Numbered from the stretch's first letter, positions 13,826-21,867 are shown. The stretch: 32,608 bases of DNA from an uncultured Pelagibacteraceae bacterium (GCA_902592985.1 CACJGR010000012.1:1-32608), one strand, 5' to 3'. Numbers and translations: made by a program. Notes: a model not told the origin generated them from the letters alone.

Positions 13826-14468
13826 TCCAGTAGGTTTAAGATTAGGTATAAACAGAGGATGGGACTCTGTTTGGTATGCCAAAAAAAAAGATTTTGGTAG
13901 TTATTTAATAGAAGATTTTAAAATTAGAGAATATATAAAAAAAAATGTAATTAATTCTGGTGTATCTAAAGTTATGATAGAAAGAACATCAAAAAAATGT
14001 TTCGTAACCATTTATACCTCAAGACCTGGTTTTGTAATAGGCAAAAAGGGTAGTGATATAGAAAAGATTAAAAATAAATTGTCTAATTTAAGTTTAAATG
14101 AAGTTACTTTAAATATCAAAGAAGTAAAAAAACCTGAAACCAATAGTTATTTGGTGGCTGAAAATATTGCACAACAGCTGGTTAAAAGAATTTCATACAG
14201 AAGAGCCATGAAAAGAGCTATGCAGTCGGCTCTTAGACTTGGAGCTAAAGGCATAAAAGTTTCAATTAGTGGTAGGCTTGGTGGAAATGAAATAGCACGT
14301 ACTGAATGGCTTAGAGATGGAAGTATTCCTTCTCATACATTAAGAGCAGACATAGATTACGCTGAAGCTGAGGCATTAACAACTTATGGAATTATTGGAA
14401 TTAAAGTATGGATTTATAAAGGTGAAATTTTTACTAAGGAGTTTAGTCAAGAAACTAATAAAAAATAA
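13809..14468 (+). CDS. rpsC: 30S ribosomal protein S3
   Basis: S3 lines the mRNA entry channel and has mRNA helicase activity with S4 and S5. It is 219 aa (E. coli 233). The start [14 protein letters not shown] is canonical and is preceded by a good GGAG Shine-Dalgarno within the end of rplV. A KH domain carries [20 protein letters not shown] near residues 74-93. The C-terminal domain has [18 protein letters not shown] and the [20 protein letters not shown] segment. A run of nine A (13881-13889) near the start is in frame. Confidence 0.97.
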   Translation: MGQKVNPVGLRLGINRGWDSVWYAKKKDFGSYLIEDFKIREYIKKNVINSGVSKVMIERTSKKCFVTIYTSRPGFVIGKKGSDIEKIKNKLSNLSLNEVTLNIKEVKKPETNSYLVAENIAQQLVKRISYRRAMKRAMQSALRLGAKGIKVSISGRLGGNEIARTEWLRDGSIPSHTLRADIDYAEAEALTTYGIIGIKVWIYKGEIFTKEFSQETNKK

Positions 14469-14470
14469 TT

Positions 14471-14881
14471 ATGTTACAGCCAACTAGAACAAAATATAGA
14501 AAAGCACATAAAGGGAGAATTCATGGTAAAGCTTCCAGATGCAACTTTATGAATTATGGAGCATATGGTTTAAAAGCAATTCAACCTGATAGAGTTATTT
14601 CAAAACAAATAGAAGCAGCTAGAGTTGCCTTGACACGACACATGAAAAGGCAAGGAAGAGTCTGGACTAGAATTTTTCCAAATATACCAGTTTCAAAAAA
14701 ACCCGTGGAAGTAAGAATGGGTAAAGGAAAAGGCTCACCAGAATTTTGGGTTTGTAGAGTAAAACCTGGAAGAATTTTGTTTGAAATTGATGGAGTTTCT
14801 GAACAAATTGCAAAAGAAGCATTATATAAAGCTTCAGCGAAGCTTCCTATTAAAACAAAATTTATAAAAAGGGTTGCATAA
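14471..14881 (+). CDS. rplP: 50S ribosomal protein L16
   Basis: L16 supports A-site tRNA accommodation and late 50S assembly. It is 136 aa, exactly the family length. The start [17 protein letters not shown], the [20 protein letters not shown] region and the [20 protein letters not shown] segment (including the Arg hydroxylated by RoxA in E. coli) are all present. It begins at a TAATTATG junction 2 nt after rpsC. rpmC starts 1 nt after the stop. Confidence 0.98.
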   Translation: MLQPTRTKYRKAHKGRIHGKASRCNFMNYGAYGLKAIQPDRVISKQIEAARVALTRHMKRQGRVWTRIFPNIPVSKKPVEVRMGKGKGSPEFWVCRVKPGRILFEIDGVSEQIAKEALYKASAKLPIKTKFIKRVA

Positions 14882-14882
14882 A

Positions 14883-15074
14883 ATGAAAAAAAATGAATTA
14901 AAAAAACTAACAAAGAGCCAAGTAATTAAAAATATTGATAAGTTTAAAAAAGATTTGTTTAACTTTAGATTTCAAAAAGTAAATTCCCAAATAACAAATC
15001 CATCGAAAATTAACGAAACTAAAAAAACAATTGCTAGGTTAAAGACATTGTTAAAAGGAAAATTAAATGCCTAA
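14883..15074 (+). CDS. rpmC: 50S ribosomal protein L29
   Basis: Small two-helix protein beside L23 at the tunnel exit, 63 aa. An in-frame TTG at 14874 lies inside rplP, but the ATG at 14883, immediately after the rplP stop, gives the expected MKKNELKKL start. The typical [19 protein letters not shown] segment and the IARLKTLL C-terminal helix are visible. Its last 8 nt overlap the start of rpsQ. Confidence 0.95.
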   Translation: MKKNELKKLTKSQVIKNIDKFKKDLFNFRFQKVNSQITNPSKINETKKTIARLKTLLKGKLNA

Positions 15075-15303
15075 AAAAATTTTAACAGGAATAATTGTAA
15101 GCGATAAACCAAATAAAACTGTAACGGTTTTAGTTGAACGAAAATATCAGCACCCAGTTTTAAAAAAAGTACTTAAGGTAAAAAAAAAATATAATGCTCA
15201 CGATGAAAATAATAAGTTTAAAAATGGTGATAGAGTTTCTATTATTGAATGTAAGCCATTTTCAAAAAATAAAAAATTTGAAGTTAAGGAAAAAAATAAA
15301 TGA
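15067..15303 (+). CDS. rpsQ: 30S ribosomal protein S17
   Basis: OB-fold primary binder of 16S rRNA helix 11, 78 aa. The beginning [20 protein letters not shown] and the central [19 protein letters not shown] are diagnostic, followed by [20 protein letters not shown]. It overlaps rpmC by 8 nt at its start and shares ATGA with rplN at its end, so translation of the three is probably coupled. Confidence 0.96.
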   Translation: MPKKILTGIIVSDKPNKTVTVLVERKYQHPVLKKVLKVKKKYNAHDENNKFKNGDRVSIIECKPFSKNKKFEVKEKNK

Positions 15304-15668
15304 TACAAGTTCAAACTGAATTGCTTGTTGCTGATAATACTGGCGCAAAAAAAATTGAATGCATAAAAGTTCTTGGTGGTTCTAAAAGACGATATGCAAG
15401 TATAGGTGACACCATAGTCATCGCTGTAAAAGAAGCAATTCCAAGGGGAAAAGTAAAAAAAGGATCTGTTTACAAAGCAGTAGTGGTAAGAGTGAAAAAA
15501 GGCATACATAGAAATGATGGTTCTAAAGTGCGGTTTGATAATAATGCCGCTGTATTAGTTGACGATAAAGGTGAACCGGTAGGCACTAGAATATTTGGAC
15601 CAGTAACAAGAGAATTAAGAAGTAGGGGTCAAATGAAAATAATTTCTTTAGCTCCTGAGGTTTTATAA
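15300..15668 (+). CDS. rplN: 50S ribosomal protein L14
   Basis: L14 forms inter-subunit bridges with L19 and binds the silencing factor RsfS. It is 122 aa, the family length. The start [20 protein letters not shown] and the end [26 protein letters not shown] signature are intact. It starts on an ATGA overlap with rpsQ, so the spc operon promoter found between these genes in E. coli is absent. The 3' gap to rplX is 2 nt. Confidence 0.98.
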   Translation: MIQVQTELLVADNTGAKKIECIKVLGGSKRRYASIGDTIVIAVKEAIPRGKVKKGSVYKAVVVRVKKGIHRNDGSKVRFDNNAAVLVDDKGEPVGTRIFGPVTRELRSRGQMKIISLAPEVL

Positions 15669-15670
15669 CA

Positions 15671-15919
15671 ATGATTAAAAAAGGTATTAAAGTAAAAATT
15701 TTAGCAGGCAAGGATAAAAATAAAGATGGTGAAGTAATTGAAATAGATAGACCTAATAATAGAGCTAAAGTTAAGGGAATTAATCTTGTGAAAAAACATG
15801 TTAAAACAACAAAAGAAAAAAAGGGTGGAATAGTTAGCAAAGAAAATTTTTTACATATTTCCAATCTAGCAATTATTCAAGAAAGTAAAAAAATTAAAAA
15901 AACAGAAATTAAAAAATGA
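15671..15919 (+). CDS. rplX: 50S ribosomal protein L24
   Basis: Assembly initiator of the 50S subunit near the tunnel exit. The KOW motif is clear ([20 protein letters not shown]), followed by [20 protein letters not shown]. It is only 82 aa against about 104 in E. coli; the shortening is at the C-terminus, where the last segment is reduced to a Lys-rich tail. The frame ends on ATGA shared with rplE, so there is no room for a longer tail. Confidence 0.94.
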   Translation: MIKKGIKVKILAGKDKNKDGEVIEIDRPNNRAKVKGINLVKKHVKTTKEKKGGIVSKENFLHISNLAIIQESKKIKKTEIKK

Positions 15920-16470
15920 TACCAAGATTAAAAGAAATATATTTCAAAAAAATACAACTTAGCCTTAAAGAAAAATTTGGTTTTAAAAATATTTATATGG
16001 GGCCAAGGTTACAAAAGGTTATTTTAAATATGGGGTTAGGTTTAGATGGAAATGATTCAAAAATTTTAAAATCCTGTTCAGAAGATTTAGCTAATATAAC
16101 GGGTCAAAAACCTGTTATAACAAAATTCAAAAAATCTATATCTAACTTTAAGACAAGAAAAAATACTAACGCAGGTTTAAAAGTAACTTTAAGGAAAAAT
16201 AAAATGTATGAGTTTATTGATAGACTTGTAAATATTGCGTTGCCAAGAATTAAAGATTTTAAAGGTCTTTCAATAAATGGTTTTGATAATTTTGGAAACT
16301 ATACATTTGGTATTAAAGAACATATAATTTTTCCAGAAGTTAATTTTGATAGGGTAGATAAGATAAGAGGCTTAGATGTTACAATAGTGATTTCTGCTAT
16401 AAATAAAAATCATAGTTATGAACTTTTAAAAAAACTAAATTTTCCATTTATTAAAAAAGGAGATAACTAA
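15916..16470 (+). CDS. rplE: 50S ribosomal protein L5
   Basis: L5 binds 5S rRNA in the central protuberance and contacts P-site tRNA. It is 184 aa (E. coli 179). Recognisable parts are NMGLG near residue 38, [19 protein letters not shown], and the C-terminal [18 protein letters not shown] segment with the final domain [11 protein letters not shown]. It starts on the ATGA overlap with rplX. The end carries AAGGAG, a good Shine-Dalgarno for rpsN. Confidence 0.97.
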   Translation: MIPRLKEIYFKKIQLSLKEKFGFKNIYMGPRLQKVILNMGLGLDGNDSKILKSCSEDLANITGQKPVITKFKKSISNFKTRKNTNAGLKVTLRKNKMYEFIDRLVNIALPRIKDFKGLSINGFDNFGNYTFGIKEHIIFPEVNFDRVDKIRGLDVTIVISAINKNHSYELLKKLNFPFIKKGDN

Positions 16471-16471
16471 C

Positions 16472-16777
16472 ATGGCTAAAATGAGCGCTATTAATAAAAA
16501 TAACAGAAGAATTAAACTTTCTGATAGATTTTTTAACAAAAGAAAGGTCTTAAAAAAAATAATTATGAACAAAAAACTATCTTTAGATGAAAGATTTAAG
16601 GCTCAACAAAAACTGTCAAATTTACCAAGAAATTCTGCAAAAACCAGAGTTATGAATAGATGCCAAATAACAGGAAGGCCACATGGAGTTTATAGAAAAT
16701 TAAAAATATCAAGAATAGCTTTAAGGCAACTAGGGTTACAAGGAAAAATTCCTGGAATGATAAAATCAAGTTGGTAG
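16472..16777 (+). CDS. rpsN: 30S ribosomal protein S14 (zinc-independent type)
   Basis: 30S head protein. At 101 aa it is the long form; it has a single Cys (NRCQITGRPHGVYRK) instead of the CxxC pairs of the zinc-binding short form, so it should not depend on zinc. The C-terminal SRIALRQLGLQGKIPGMIKSSW-type end matches the family. A clear AAGGAG lies upstream inside rplE, and another AAGGA at its end serves rpsH. Confidence 0.97.
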   Translation: MAKMSAINKNNRRIKLSDRFFNKRKVLKKIIMNKKLSLDERFKAQQKLSNLPRNSAKTRVMNRCQITGRPHGVYRKLKISRIALRQLGLQGKIPGMIKSSW

Positions 16778-16787
16778 AAAGGAAAAT

Positions 16788-17183
16788 ATGAGTTTAACTG
16801 ATCCAATTGGAGATATGATAGCTAGAATAAAAAATGCTCAAATGCGTAATCATAGAAATGTTGAATTACCATCATCTAATTTTAAAACAAAAATTGCTGC
16901 AATTTTAAAGAGCGAAGGTTTTATTAAAGATTTTAAAATTAATTTAGAAAATAACAAACCTATTTTACTAATCAATTTAAAATATCATTCCGGAAATCCA
17001 GTAATTGGTACAATTGAAAGAGTTTCTAAACCTGGCAGAAGAATTTTTTCAAGAGCAGAAAGTTTGCCCAAAATTAATAACGGATTAGGAATTGCAATTA
17101 TATCTACACCAAAAGGAGTAATGACAGATATAGATGCAAGAAAACAAAAAGTTGGTGGAGAAGTAATTTGTAAGGTATTTTAA
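16788..17183 (+). CDS. rpsH: 30S ribosomal protein S8
   Basis: Central-domain assembly protein binding 16S helix 21; in E. coli it also represses the spc operon by binding the rplE mRNA. It is 131 aa, the usual size. The start MSLTDPIGDMIARIKNAQMR and the C-terminal segments RVSKPGRRIFSRAESLP and GIAIISTPKGVMTDIDARK are canonical. A 10-nt gap with AAGGA precedes it; the stop overlaps the rplF start (TAATG). Confidence 0.98.
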   Translation: MSLTDPIGDMIARIKNAQMRNHRNVELPSSNFKTKIAAILKSEGFIKDFKINLENNKPILLINLKYHSGNPVIGTIERVSKPGRRIFSRAESLPKINNGLGIAIISTPKGVMTDIDARKQKVGGEVICKVF

Positions 17184-17722
17184 TGTCTAAAATTGGTAAA
17201 ATAAACATATCTATTCCAGAAAAAGTTAAAGTAGCTCTAAATGGCAATGTGCTTAATGTAGAAGGTCCATTGGGTAAAAAATCTTTAAATATTGATTTAG
17301 ATATTTTCGATTTGAACATAGATACTGGTAAAGAAATTTCAATTAAGCCAAAAAAAATTAATAAAGATACAAAAAGATTGTGGGGAATGAATAGAAGTCT
17401 TGTTAATAGTGCAATTATTGGTACTAACGTAGGCTATGAAAAAACACTTGAACTTACAGGAGTTGGATTTAGAGCTGCACTTAAAGGTAAACAATTAAAT
17501 TTGCAATTAGGATTTAGTCATGACATTAATTTTGATATTCCAGAAGGAATTACAATATCTGTTGAAAAACAAACAATAGTTAAGGTAAGAGGCTATGATA
17601 AACAACAAGTTGGAATGGTTGTTTCTAAAATTAAATCACTAAGGCCACCAGAACCTTACAAAGGCAAAGGTATTAAAGAAAAAGATCAATATATAATAAG
17701 AAAAGAAGGTAAGAAAAAATAA
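17183..17722 (+). CDS. rplF: 50S ribosomal protein L6
   Basis: L6 lies near the sarcin-ricin loop and factor-binding site. It is 179 aa with two repeated domains. Diagnostic parts are [17 protein letters not shown] at the start, the domain junction [41 protein letters not shown], and the C-terminal signature [21 protein letters not shown]. It overlaps rpsH and rplR by one base each (TAATG). Confidence 0.98.
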   Translation: MSKIGKINISIPEKVKVALNGNVLNVEGPLGKKSLNIDLDIFDLNIDTGKEISIKPKKINKDTKRLWGMNRSLVNSAIIGTNVGYEKTLELTGVGFRAALKGKQLNLQLGFSHDINFDIPEGITISVEKQTIVKVRGYDKQQVGMVVSKIKSLRPPEPYKGKGIKEKDQYIIRKEGKKK

Positions 17723-18078
17723 TGAAACAGAGTACTGTTAATAGAAAAAAGTTTAGAGTAAGAAACAAATTAAAGAAAAATTCTGAATCAGACAGATTTC
17801 GATTAAGCGTTTTTCGTTCAACAAAAAATATTTCTGCTCAAATCATAGACGATACAAACAATGTAACACTTTTATCAGTTTCTTCTATTGAAAAAGATAT
17901 TAAAACTTTGAATAAAAAAAATAAAACTGAATTATCAAAAATTGTGGCTGAAAAACTTGCAAAAAAAGCACAAGCCAAAAAAATAACTAAAATTTATTTT
18001 GATCGTGGTATTTATAAATATCATGGAAGAGTAAAAATTTTTGCAGAAACTTTAAGAAAAAATGGAATGGAACTTTAG
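17722..18078 (+). CDS. rplR: 50S ribosomal protein L18
   Basis: L18 binds 5S rRNA and recruits it to the large subunit. It is 118 aa, close to the family length. The N-terminal basic part is followed by [20 protein letters not shown], and the C-terminal [20 protein letters not shown] with [12 protein letters not shown] is canonical. It starts on a TAATG overlap with rplF and ends directly before the rpsE ATG (TAGATG). Confidence 0.97.
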   Translation: MKQSTVNRKKFRVRNKLKKNSESDRFRLSVFRSTKNISAQIIDDTNNVTLLSVSSIEKDIKTLNKKNKTELSKIVAEKLAKKAQAKKITKIYFDRGIYKYHGRVKIFAETLRKNGMEL

Positions 18079-18585
18079 ATGCTAGAAAAAAAAAAAGATG
18101 ATATTTTAGAAAAACTTGTACACATAAATAGAATAACTAAAGTAGTTAAGGGTGGTCGAAGATTTGGCTTTTCAGCATTAGTTGTTGTTGGGAATCAAAA
18201 TGGAAAGATCGGAATTGCTCATGCTAAAGCTAAGCAAGTTCCTGATGCAATAAAAAAAGCTAATGAAATGGCTAGAAGAAAATTAAAACAAGTATCTTTA
18301 AGAGAGGGTAGAACTATACATCATGATGTTTATGGTAAAGATGGTGCTGGCAAGATTAAATTAAGATCCGCTCCTAAAGGAACAGGAATTATAGCAGGAG
18401 GTCCTGTAAGGGCAGTTTGTGAAGTTTTGGGTGTAAAAGATATTGTTGCTAAATCGATGGGGACGGCAAATCCACATAATGTTATAAGAGCTACCATGAA
18501 AGCTTTATCTAAACAAAATTCACCTAAACATATATCTTTAATAAGAAATAAAAAAATTTCAGAAGTTGTAGAGAAAAGAGGGTAA
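18079..18585 (+). CDS. rpsE: 30S ribosomal protein S5
   Basis: S5 works at the mRNA entry site and in decoding fidelity. It is 168 aa (E. coli 167). The double-stranded RNA-binding part has [20 protein letters not shown] and [18 protein letters not shown]; the C-terminal part has [19 protein letters not shown] and [18 protein letters not shown]. An A11 run at 18086-18096 encodes EKKK right after the start and is in frame, a potentially slippery place. Its stop overlaps the rplO ATG, so rpmD (L30), usual here, is absent. Confidence 0.97.
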   Translation: MLEKKKDDILEKLVHINRITKVVKGGRRFGFSALVVVGNQNGKIGIAHAKAKQVPDAIKKANEMARRKLKQVSLREGRTIHHDVYGKDGAGKIKLRSAPKGTGIIAGGPVRAVCEVLGVKDIVAKSMGTANPHNVIRATMKALSKQNSPKHISLIRNKKISEVVEKRG

Positions 18586-19041
18586 TGATTACACTTAATT
18601 CGACAGGAAAAGTAATTAGTAAAAAAATGAGAGTTGGTAGAGGCATTGGTTCTGGCAAAGGTAAAACTGCAGGAAGAGGTATTAAAGGACAAAAATCTAG
18701 ATCAGGCGTTGCTATTAAAAGTTTTGAAGGTGGTCAAATGCCCTTATACAGAAGATTGCCTAAAAGAGGTTTTAATCCAATAGGCAAAATTAAAGTAGCA
18801 AAAATTAATCTTGAAAAAATTCAAACCTTTATTGAAAAAAAACACTATAAGTTCTAGTGATACTATAGATGCAAAATTATTAAAGAAATTAAAAATTATT
18901 AATAAAAATTCTAAATTACTTAAAATTTTAGGTGCAGGAGAAATTAAAGTTAAAATCAACATCGAAGCAGATTTAATTTCAAAATCAGCTAAAGAGAAAT
19001 TAGAAAAAATTGGTGGATCCATTCTTCTTAAAAAAAAATAA
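18585..19041 (+). pseudogene. rplO: 50S ribosomal protein L15, reading frame broken by a one-base shift at A8
   Basis: L15 is a late-assembling 50S protein. The frame from the ATG at 18585 gives the typical N-terminal half ([20 protein letters not shown], then [17 protein letters not shown]) but stops at 18857 after 90 aa. The C-terminal half continues in the +1 frame to 19041 with a typical LGAGEIKVKINIEADLISKSA. Removing one A from the run of eight A at 18835-18842 joins the halves into about 151 aa, the normal length, with [13 protein letters not shown] across the junction. The whole coding content is therefore kept. This may be a sequencing or assembly error, a natural one-base insertion, or a gene rescued by slippage or frameshifting; the error is the simplest reading. 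It begins on a TAATG overlap with rpsE, with AGAGGG upstream as Shine-Dalgarno. Confidence 0.85.
18835..18842 (+). other. A8 run at the rplO frame change
   Basis: Eight consecutive A residues, read GAA AAA AAA CAC in frame 0 and GAA AAA AAC ACT after loss of one A. Frame 0 ends five codons after the run, whereas the other frame continues with recognisable L15 sequence. The shift must lie in or very near this run. Confidence 0.8.
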
Positions 19042-19050
19042 TGTCAAAAT

Positions 19051-20331
19051 ATGAGTGCAACTCCACAATCTAGCGATCTTAAAAATAGAATATTATTTAC
19101 AATATTCATTTTAGCTATATATAGATTAGGAACATTTGTTCCTTTACCCGGTATAGACCCAGAGCAACTACAATCACTTATGGAAGGAAACCAAAAAGGT
19201 TTATTGGGTATGTTTAATGTTTTTGCTGGTGGAGCAGTTGGTCGTATGGCTATTTTTGCATTAGGAATAATGCCATATATTTCTTCATCTATCATTGTTC
19301 AATTATTAACTGGTGTATCTGATTATTTTAAAAATTTAAAAAGCCAAGGAGAAACTGGAAGAAAGAAAATTTCACAAATTACACGATATGGAACAGTATT
19401 ACTAGCAACAATCCAAGGTTATGGATTGTCAGTAGGATTAGAATCATCAGCAAATTTAGTTATTAATCCTGGTGTATATTTTAAAATAACTACCGTAACA
19501 ACTATAGTTGGTGGTACTATATTTTTGATGTGGCTAGGTGAACAGATCACCCAAAGAGGTATTGGTAATGGAATTTCTTTAATTATATTTTCAGGTATTG
19601 TTGCTGAAATTCCAAGAGCTCTAGTTACCACCTTTGAACTTGGTAGAACAGGTGCAATATCAACATTAATGATAATAGCAATTTTTGTGCTACTGGTGCT
19701 AACAATTATGTTTATTGTGTTTATGGAAAGAGCTCTAAGAAAAATACTTATAAATTATCCAAAAAGACAAATGGGTAATAAAATTTATGGTGGTGATTCA
19801 TCTCATTTACCTTTAAAAATAAATCAAGCTGGGGTAATTCCTGCAATTTTCGCTTCTGCATTGTTATTGCTTCCTATTACTTTTTCTAATTTTAATTTTT
19901 CTGGTAATGAAACATTTTTAAATGTAACTTCATTCTTTTCTCAAGGACAACCTCTGTATATGATTTTATATGCATCTGGTATTATATTTTTTACTTTTTT
20001 CTACACATCAATAACTTTTAATCCAAATGAAACAGCAGAAAATTTAAGAAAATATGGAGGCTTTATTCCCGGAATAAGACCAGGAGAAAGCACAGCACTG
20101 TATATCGATAACATTTTGACTAAACTTACAACAATTGGAGCTCTTTATTTAACATTAGTTTGTTTAATGCCAGAATTTTTAATTGCTAATTATCCTATTC
20201 CTTTTTATCTTGGAGGAACCTCAATATTAATTGTTGTTGTAGTTGCTATTGATACTGTTACTCAAGTTCAAACCAGGTTAATGAGCTCTCAATACGAACA
20301 ATTAATTAAAAAAACAAAATTTGGAAGATAA
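19051..20331 (+). CDS. secY: Preprotein translocase subunit SecY
   Basis: Pore subunit of the SecYEG translocon in the inner membrane. It is 426 aa, with about ten hydrophobic segments. Family signatures are the first membrane segment with YRLGTFVPLPGID (residues about 23-35), the plug-region GGAVGRMAIFALGIMPYISSSIIVQ, and the cytoplasmic loop GFIPGIRPGESTALYI. The start follows the rplO end by 9 nt, as in most spc operons. It ends with a double stop (TAATAA) directly before the GTG of adk, and no rpmJ (L36) follows. Confidence 0.98.
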   Translation: MSATPQSSDLKNRILFTIFILAIYRLGTFVPLPGIDPEQLQSLMEGNQKGLLGMFNVFAGGAVGRMAIFALGIMPYISSSIIVQLLTGVSDYFKNLKSQGETGRKKISQITRYGTVLLATIQGYGLSVGLESSANLVINPGVYFKITTVTTIVGGTIFLMWLGEQITQRGIGNGISLIIFSGIVAEIPRALVTTFELGRTGAISTLMIIAIFVLLVLTIMFIVFMERALRKILINYPKRQMGNKIYGGDSSHLPLKINQAGVIPAIFASALLLLPITFSNFNFSGNETFLNVTSFFSQGQPLYMILYASGIIFFTFFYTSITFNPNETAENLRKYGGFIPGIRPGESTALYIDNILTKLTTIGALYLTLVCLMPEFLIANYPIPFYLGGTSILIVVVVAIDTVTQVQTRLMSSQYEQLIKKTKFGR

Positions 20332-20334
20332 TAA

Positions 20335-20976
20335 GTGAACCTTATATTATTTGGAGCGCCAGGAGCAGGTAAGGGCACTCAAGCGAACTATATTGCTAAA
20401 AAATTTAATCTTTATCAATTGTCTACGGGGGATATCTTAAGAAATGAAATTAAAAATAAAACAGAAACTGGAAAAAAAATTGAAAAAATAATAAACCAGG
20501 GTGACTTTGTTACCGATAATATCATTAATGAATTACTAAAAAAAATTATTACCAGTTCATCATGCAAAAATAGAATTATTTTTGATGGATACCCAAGAAA
20601 CATTACACAAGCGGAAAATTTAGAATTGATTCTTAACGCAGATAATCAATCTATAAATTTTATTTTTTTTTTAAAAGTGAATAGAGAAACAATTGAAAAA
20701 AGAATTTTGGGAAGAATTACATGTGAAAAATGCAACAAAATTTTTAATGAGTACTTAGATAGTATTGAAATTGAAAAACACGAATGTGGAAATAATTTTT
20801 TAAAAAAAAGAAAAGATGACAATGAAGAAGCTTTAATTATAAGATATGATGAATATATGAAAAAAACTAAACCAGTTTTAGATTTTTATTCATCAAGAAG
20901 TTATTTTCATGAAATAGATGGTAGTCAAAAAATTCAAGCAATTACTAACAAAATTGAGCAAATTCTAGTAGTTTAA
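20335..20976 (+). CDS. adk: Adenylate kinase with Cys-containing LID
   Basis: Converts ATP + AMP to 2 ADP in the cytoplasm; 213 aa. GTG at 20335 is the start, because MNLILFGAPGAGKGT places the P-loop GAPGAGKGT at residues 7-15 as in the family. The AMP-binding region has STGDILR (30-36) and the Walker-type FDGYPRN (83-89). The LID carries C130 and C133, then H149 and C151, and ends KKRKDDNEEA. This resembles zinc LIDs, but where the fourth ligand (Cys or Asp, three residues after the third Cys) is expected there is N154; H149 might substitute. A T10 run (20663-20672) is in frame. secY-adk is the usual context. Confidence 0.97.
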   Translation: MNLILFGAPGAGKGTQANYIAKKFNLYQLSTGDILRNEIKNKTETGKKIEKIINQGDFVTDNIINELLKKIITSSSCKNRIIFDGYPRNITQAENLELILNADNQSINFIFFLKVNRETIEKRILGRITCEKCNKIFNEYLDSIEIEKHECGNNFLKKRKDDNEEALIIRYDEYMKKTKPVLDFYSSRSYFHEIDGSQKIQAITNKIEQILVV

Positions 20977-20980
20977 GACG

Positions 20981-21008
20981 TTGACTTTAAAACAACTTCT
21001 TATATAAA
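20981..21008 (+). promoter_or_regulatory. Sigma70-type promoter of rpsM-rpsK-rpoA-rplQ
   Basis: TTGACT (20981-20986) and TATAAA (21003-21008) each match consensus at 5 of 6 positions with a 16-nt spacer. This is the best promoter-like sequence in the window. Transcription would start near 21015, leaving a leader of about 17 nt before the rpsM ATG. That is too short for an S4-binding pseudoknot like the one controlling this operon in E. coli. Some transcription from upstream may also read through. Confidence 0.6.
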
Positions 21009-21031
21009 AGGCTAAAATTATTCTCAAAAAT

Positions 21032-21415
21032 ATGGCTCGTATAGCAGGTGTAAATATACCACAAAATAAGCTTGTTCAAACTGGACTTACTTATATTTAT
21101 GGAATTGGCAACAAATTTTCAAAACAAATATGTTCTGCATTAGAAATTCCAAGCTCTAAAAGAGTAAATGAATTAACTGACGATCAGATTTTAAAAATAA
21201 GAGAGTATATTGATCAAAACTTTAAAGTAGAAGGAGACCTTAGACGAGAATACTCATTAAGCATTAAAAGATTAATTGATCTTGCTTCCTACCGTGGTTC
21301 AAGACACAAAAAAAAATTACCAGTTAGAGGACAAAGAACTAGATGCAATGCCAGAACCAGAAAAGGTAAAGCAATTGCTATTGCGGGTAAAAAATTAACT
21401 CCACTTAAAAAATAA
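21032..21415 (+). CDS. rpsM: 30S ribosomal protein S13
   Basis: 30S head protein contacting P-site tRNA and bridging to L5. It is 127 aa (E. coli 118). [26 protein letters not shown] at the start (with the helix-hairpin-helix region), the central [17 protein letters not shown] and the C-terminal [15 protein letters not shown] signature are canonical. No Shine-Dalgarno is visible before the ATG. It is the first gene behind the predicted promoter. Confidence 0.98.
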   Translation: MARIAGVNIPQNKLVQTGLTYIYGIGNKFSKQICSALEIPSSKRVNELTDDQILKIREYIDQNFKVEGDLRREYSLSIKRLIDLASYRGSRHKKKLPVRGQRTRCNARTRKGKAIAIAGKKLTPLKK

Positions 21416-21417
21416 AA

Positions 21418-21867
21418 ATGGCAAAAAACGAAAAAGTAGAAAATAAAAGTCAAACTCAAGAAAAAACTGTAAAAGCTTTAAAAAAAAGCTCATATTCAAA
21501 AAAGAAAAAAGTAAAAAAAAATATATTAAACGGTATTGCTTATGTTCAATCTACGTTTAATAATACAATTATTTCAATAGCAGATACTAGCGGAAATGTA
21601 ATATCATGGGCATCTGCTGGACAAAAAGGTTTTAAAGGGTCAAGAAAATCTACTCCTTATGCAGCACAAATTGCAGCAGACGCAGCAGCTTCTAAAGCAC
21701 TTGAATTTGGTATGAAAGTTTTATCTGTAGAAATAAAAGGACCAGGCTCTGGTAGAGAAACAGCACTTAGAGCTTTACAAGCAAGAGGTTTTAAAATCAT
21801 TTCAATAAAAGACACAACACCTATGCCACATAACGGATCTAGACCCCCAAAAAAAAGGAGAGTATAA
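21418..21867 (+). CDS. rpsK: 30S ribosomal protein S11
   Basis: 30S platform protein next to the Shine-Dalgarno helix. The core from about residue 36 is canonical: [19 protein letters not shown], then [19 protein letters not shown] and [18 protein letters not shown], with the end [18 protein letters not shown]. At 149 aa it is about 20 residues longer than E. coli S11; the excess is an N-terminal Lys/Glu/Gln-rich extension. It starts 2 nt after rpsM. Its end provides GGAG for rpoA. Confidence 0.97.
   Translation: MAKNEKVENKSQTQEKTVKALKKSSYSKKKKVKKNILNGIAYVQSTFNNTIISIADTSGNVISWASAGQKGFKGSRKSTPYAAQIAADAAASKALEFGMKVLSVEIKGPGSGRETALRALQARGFKIISIKDTTPMPHNGSRPPKKRRV

Noticed and set aside
18811..19041. 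A separate small gene starting at 18811
   Set aside because: Its sequence is the C-terminal half of L15 in a shifted frame, continuous with the preceding frame after one base change; not an independent gene.
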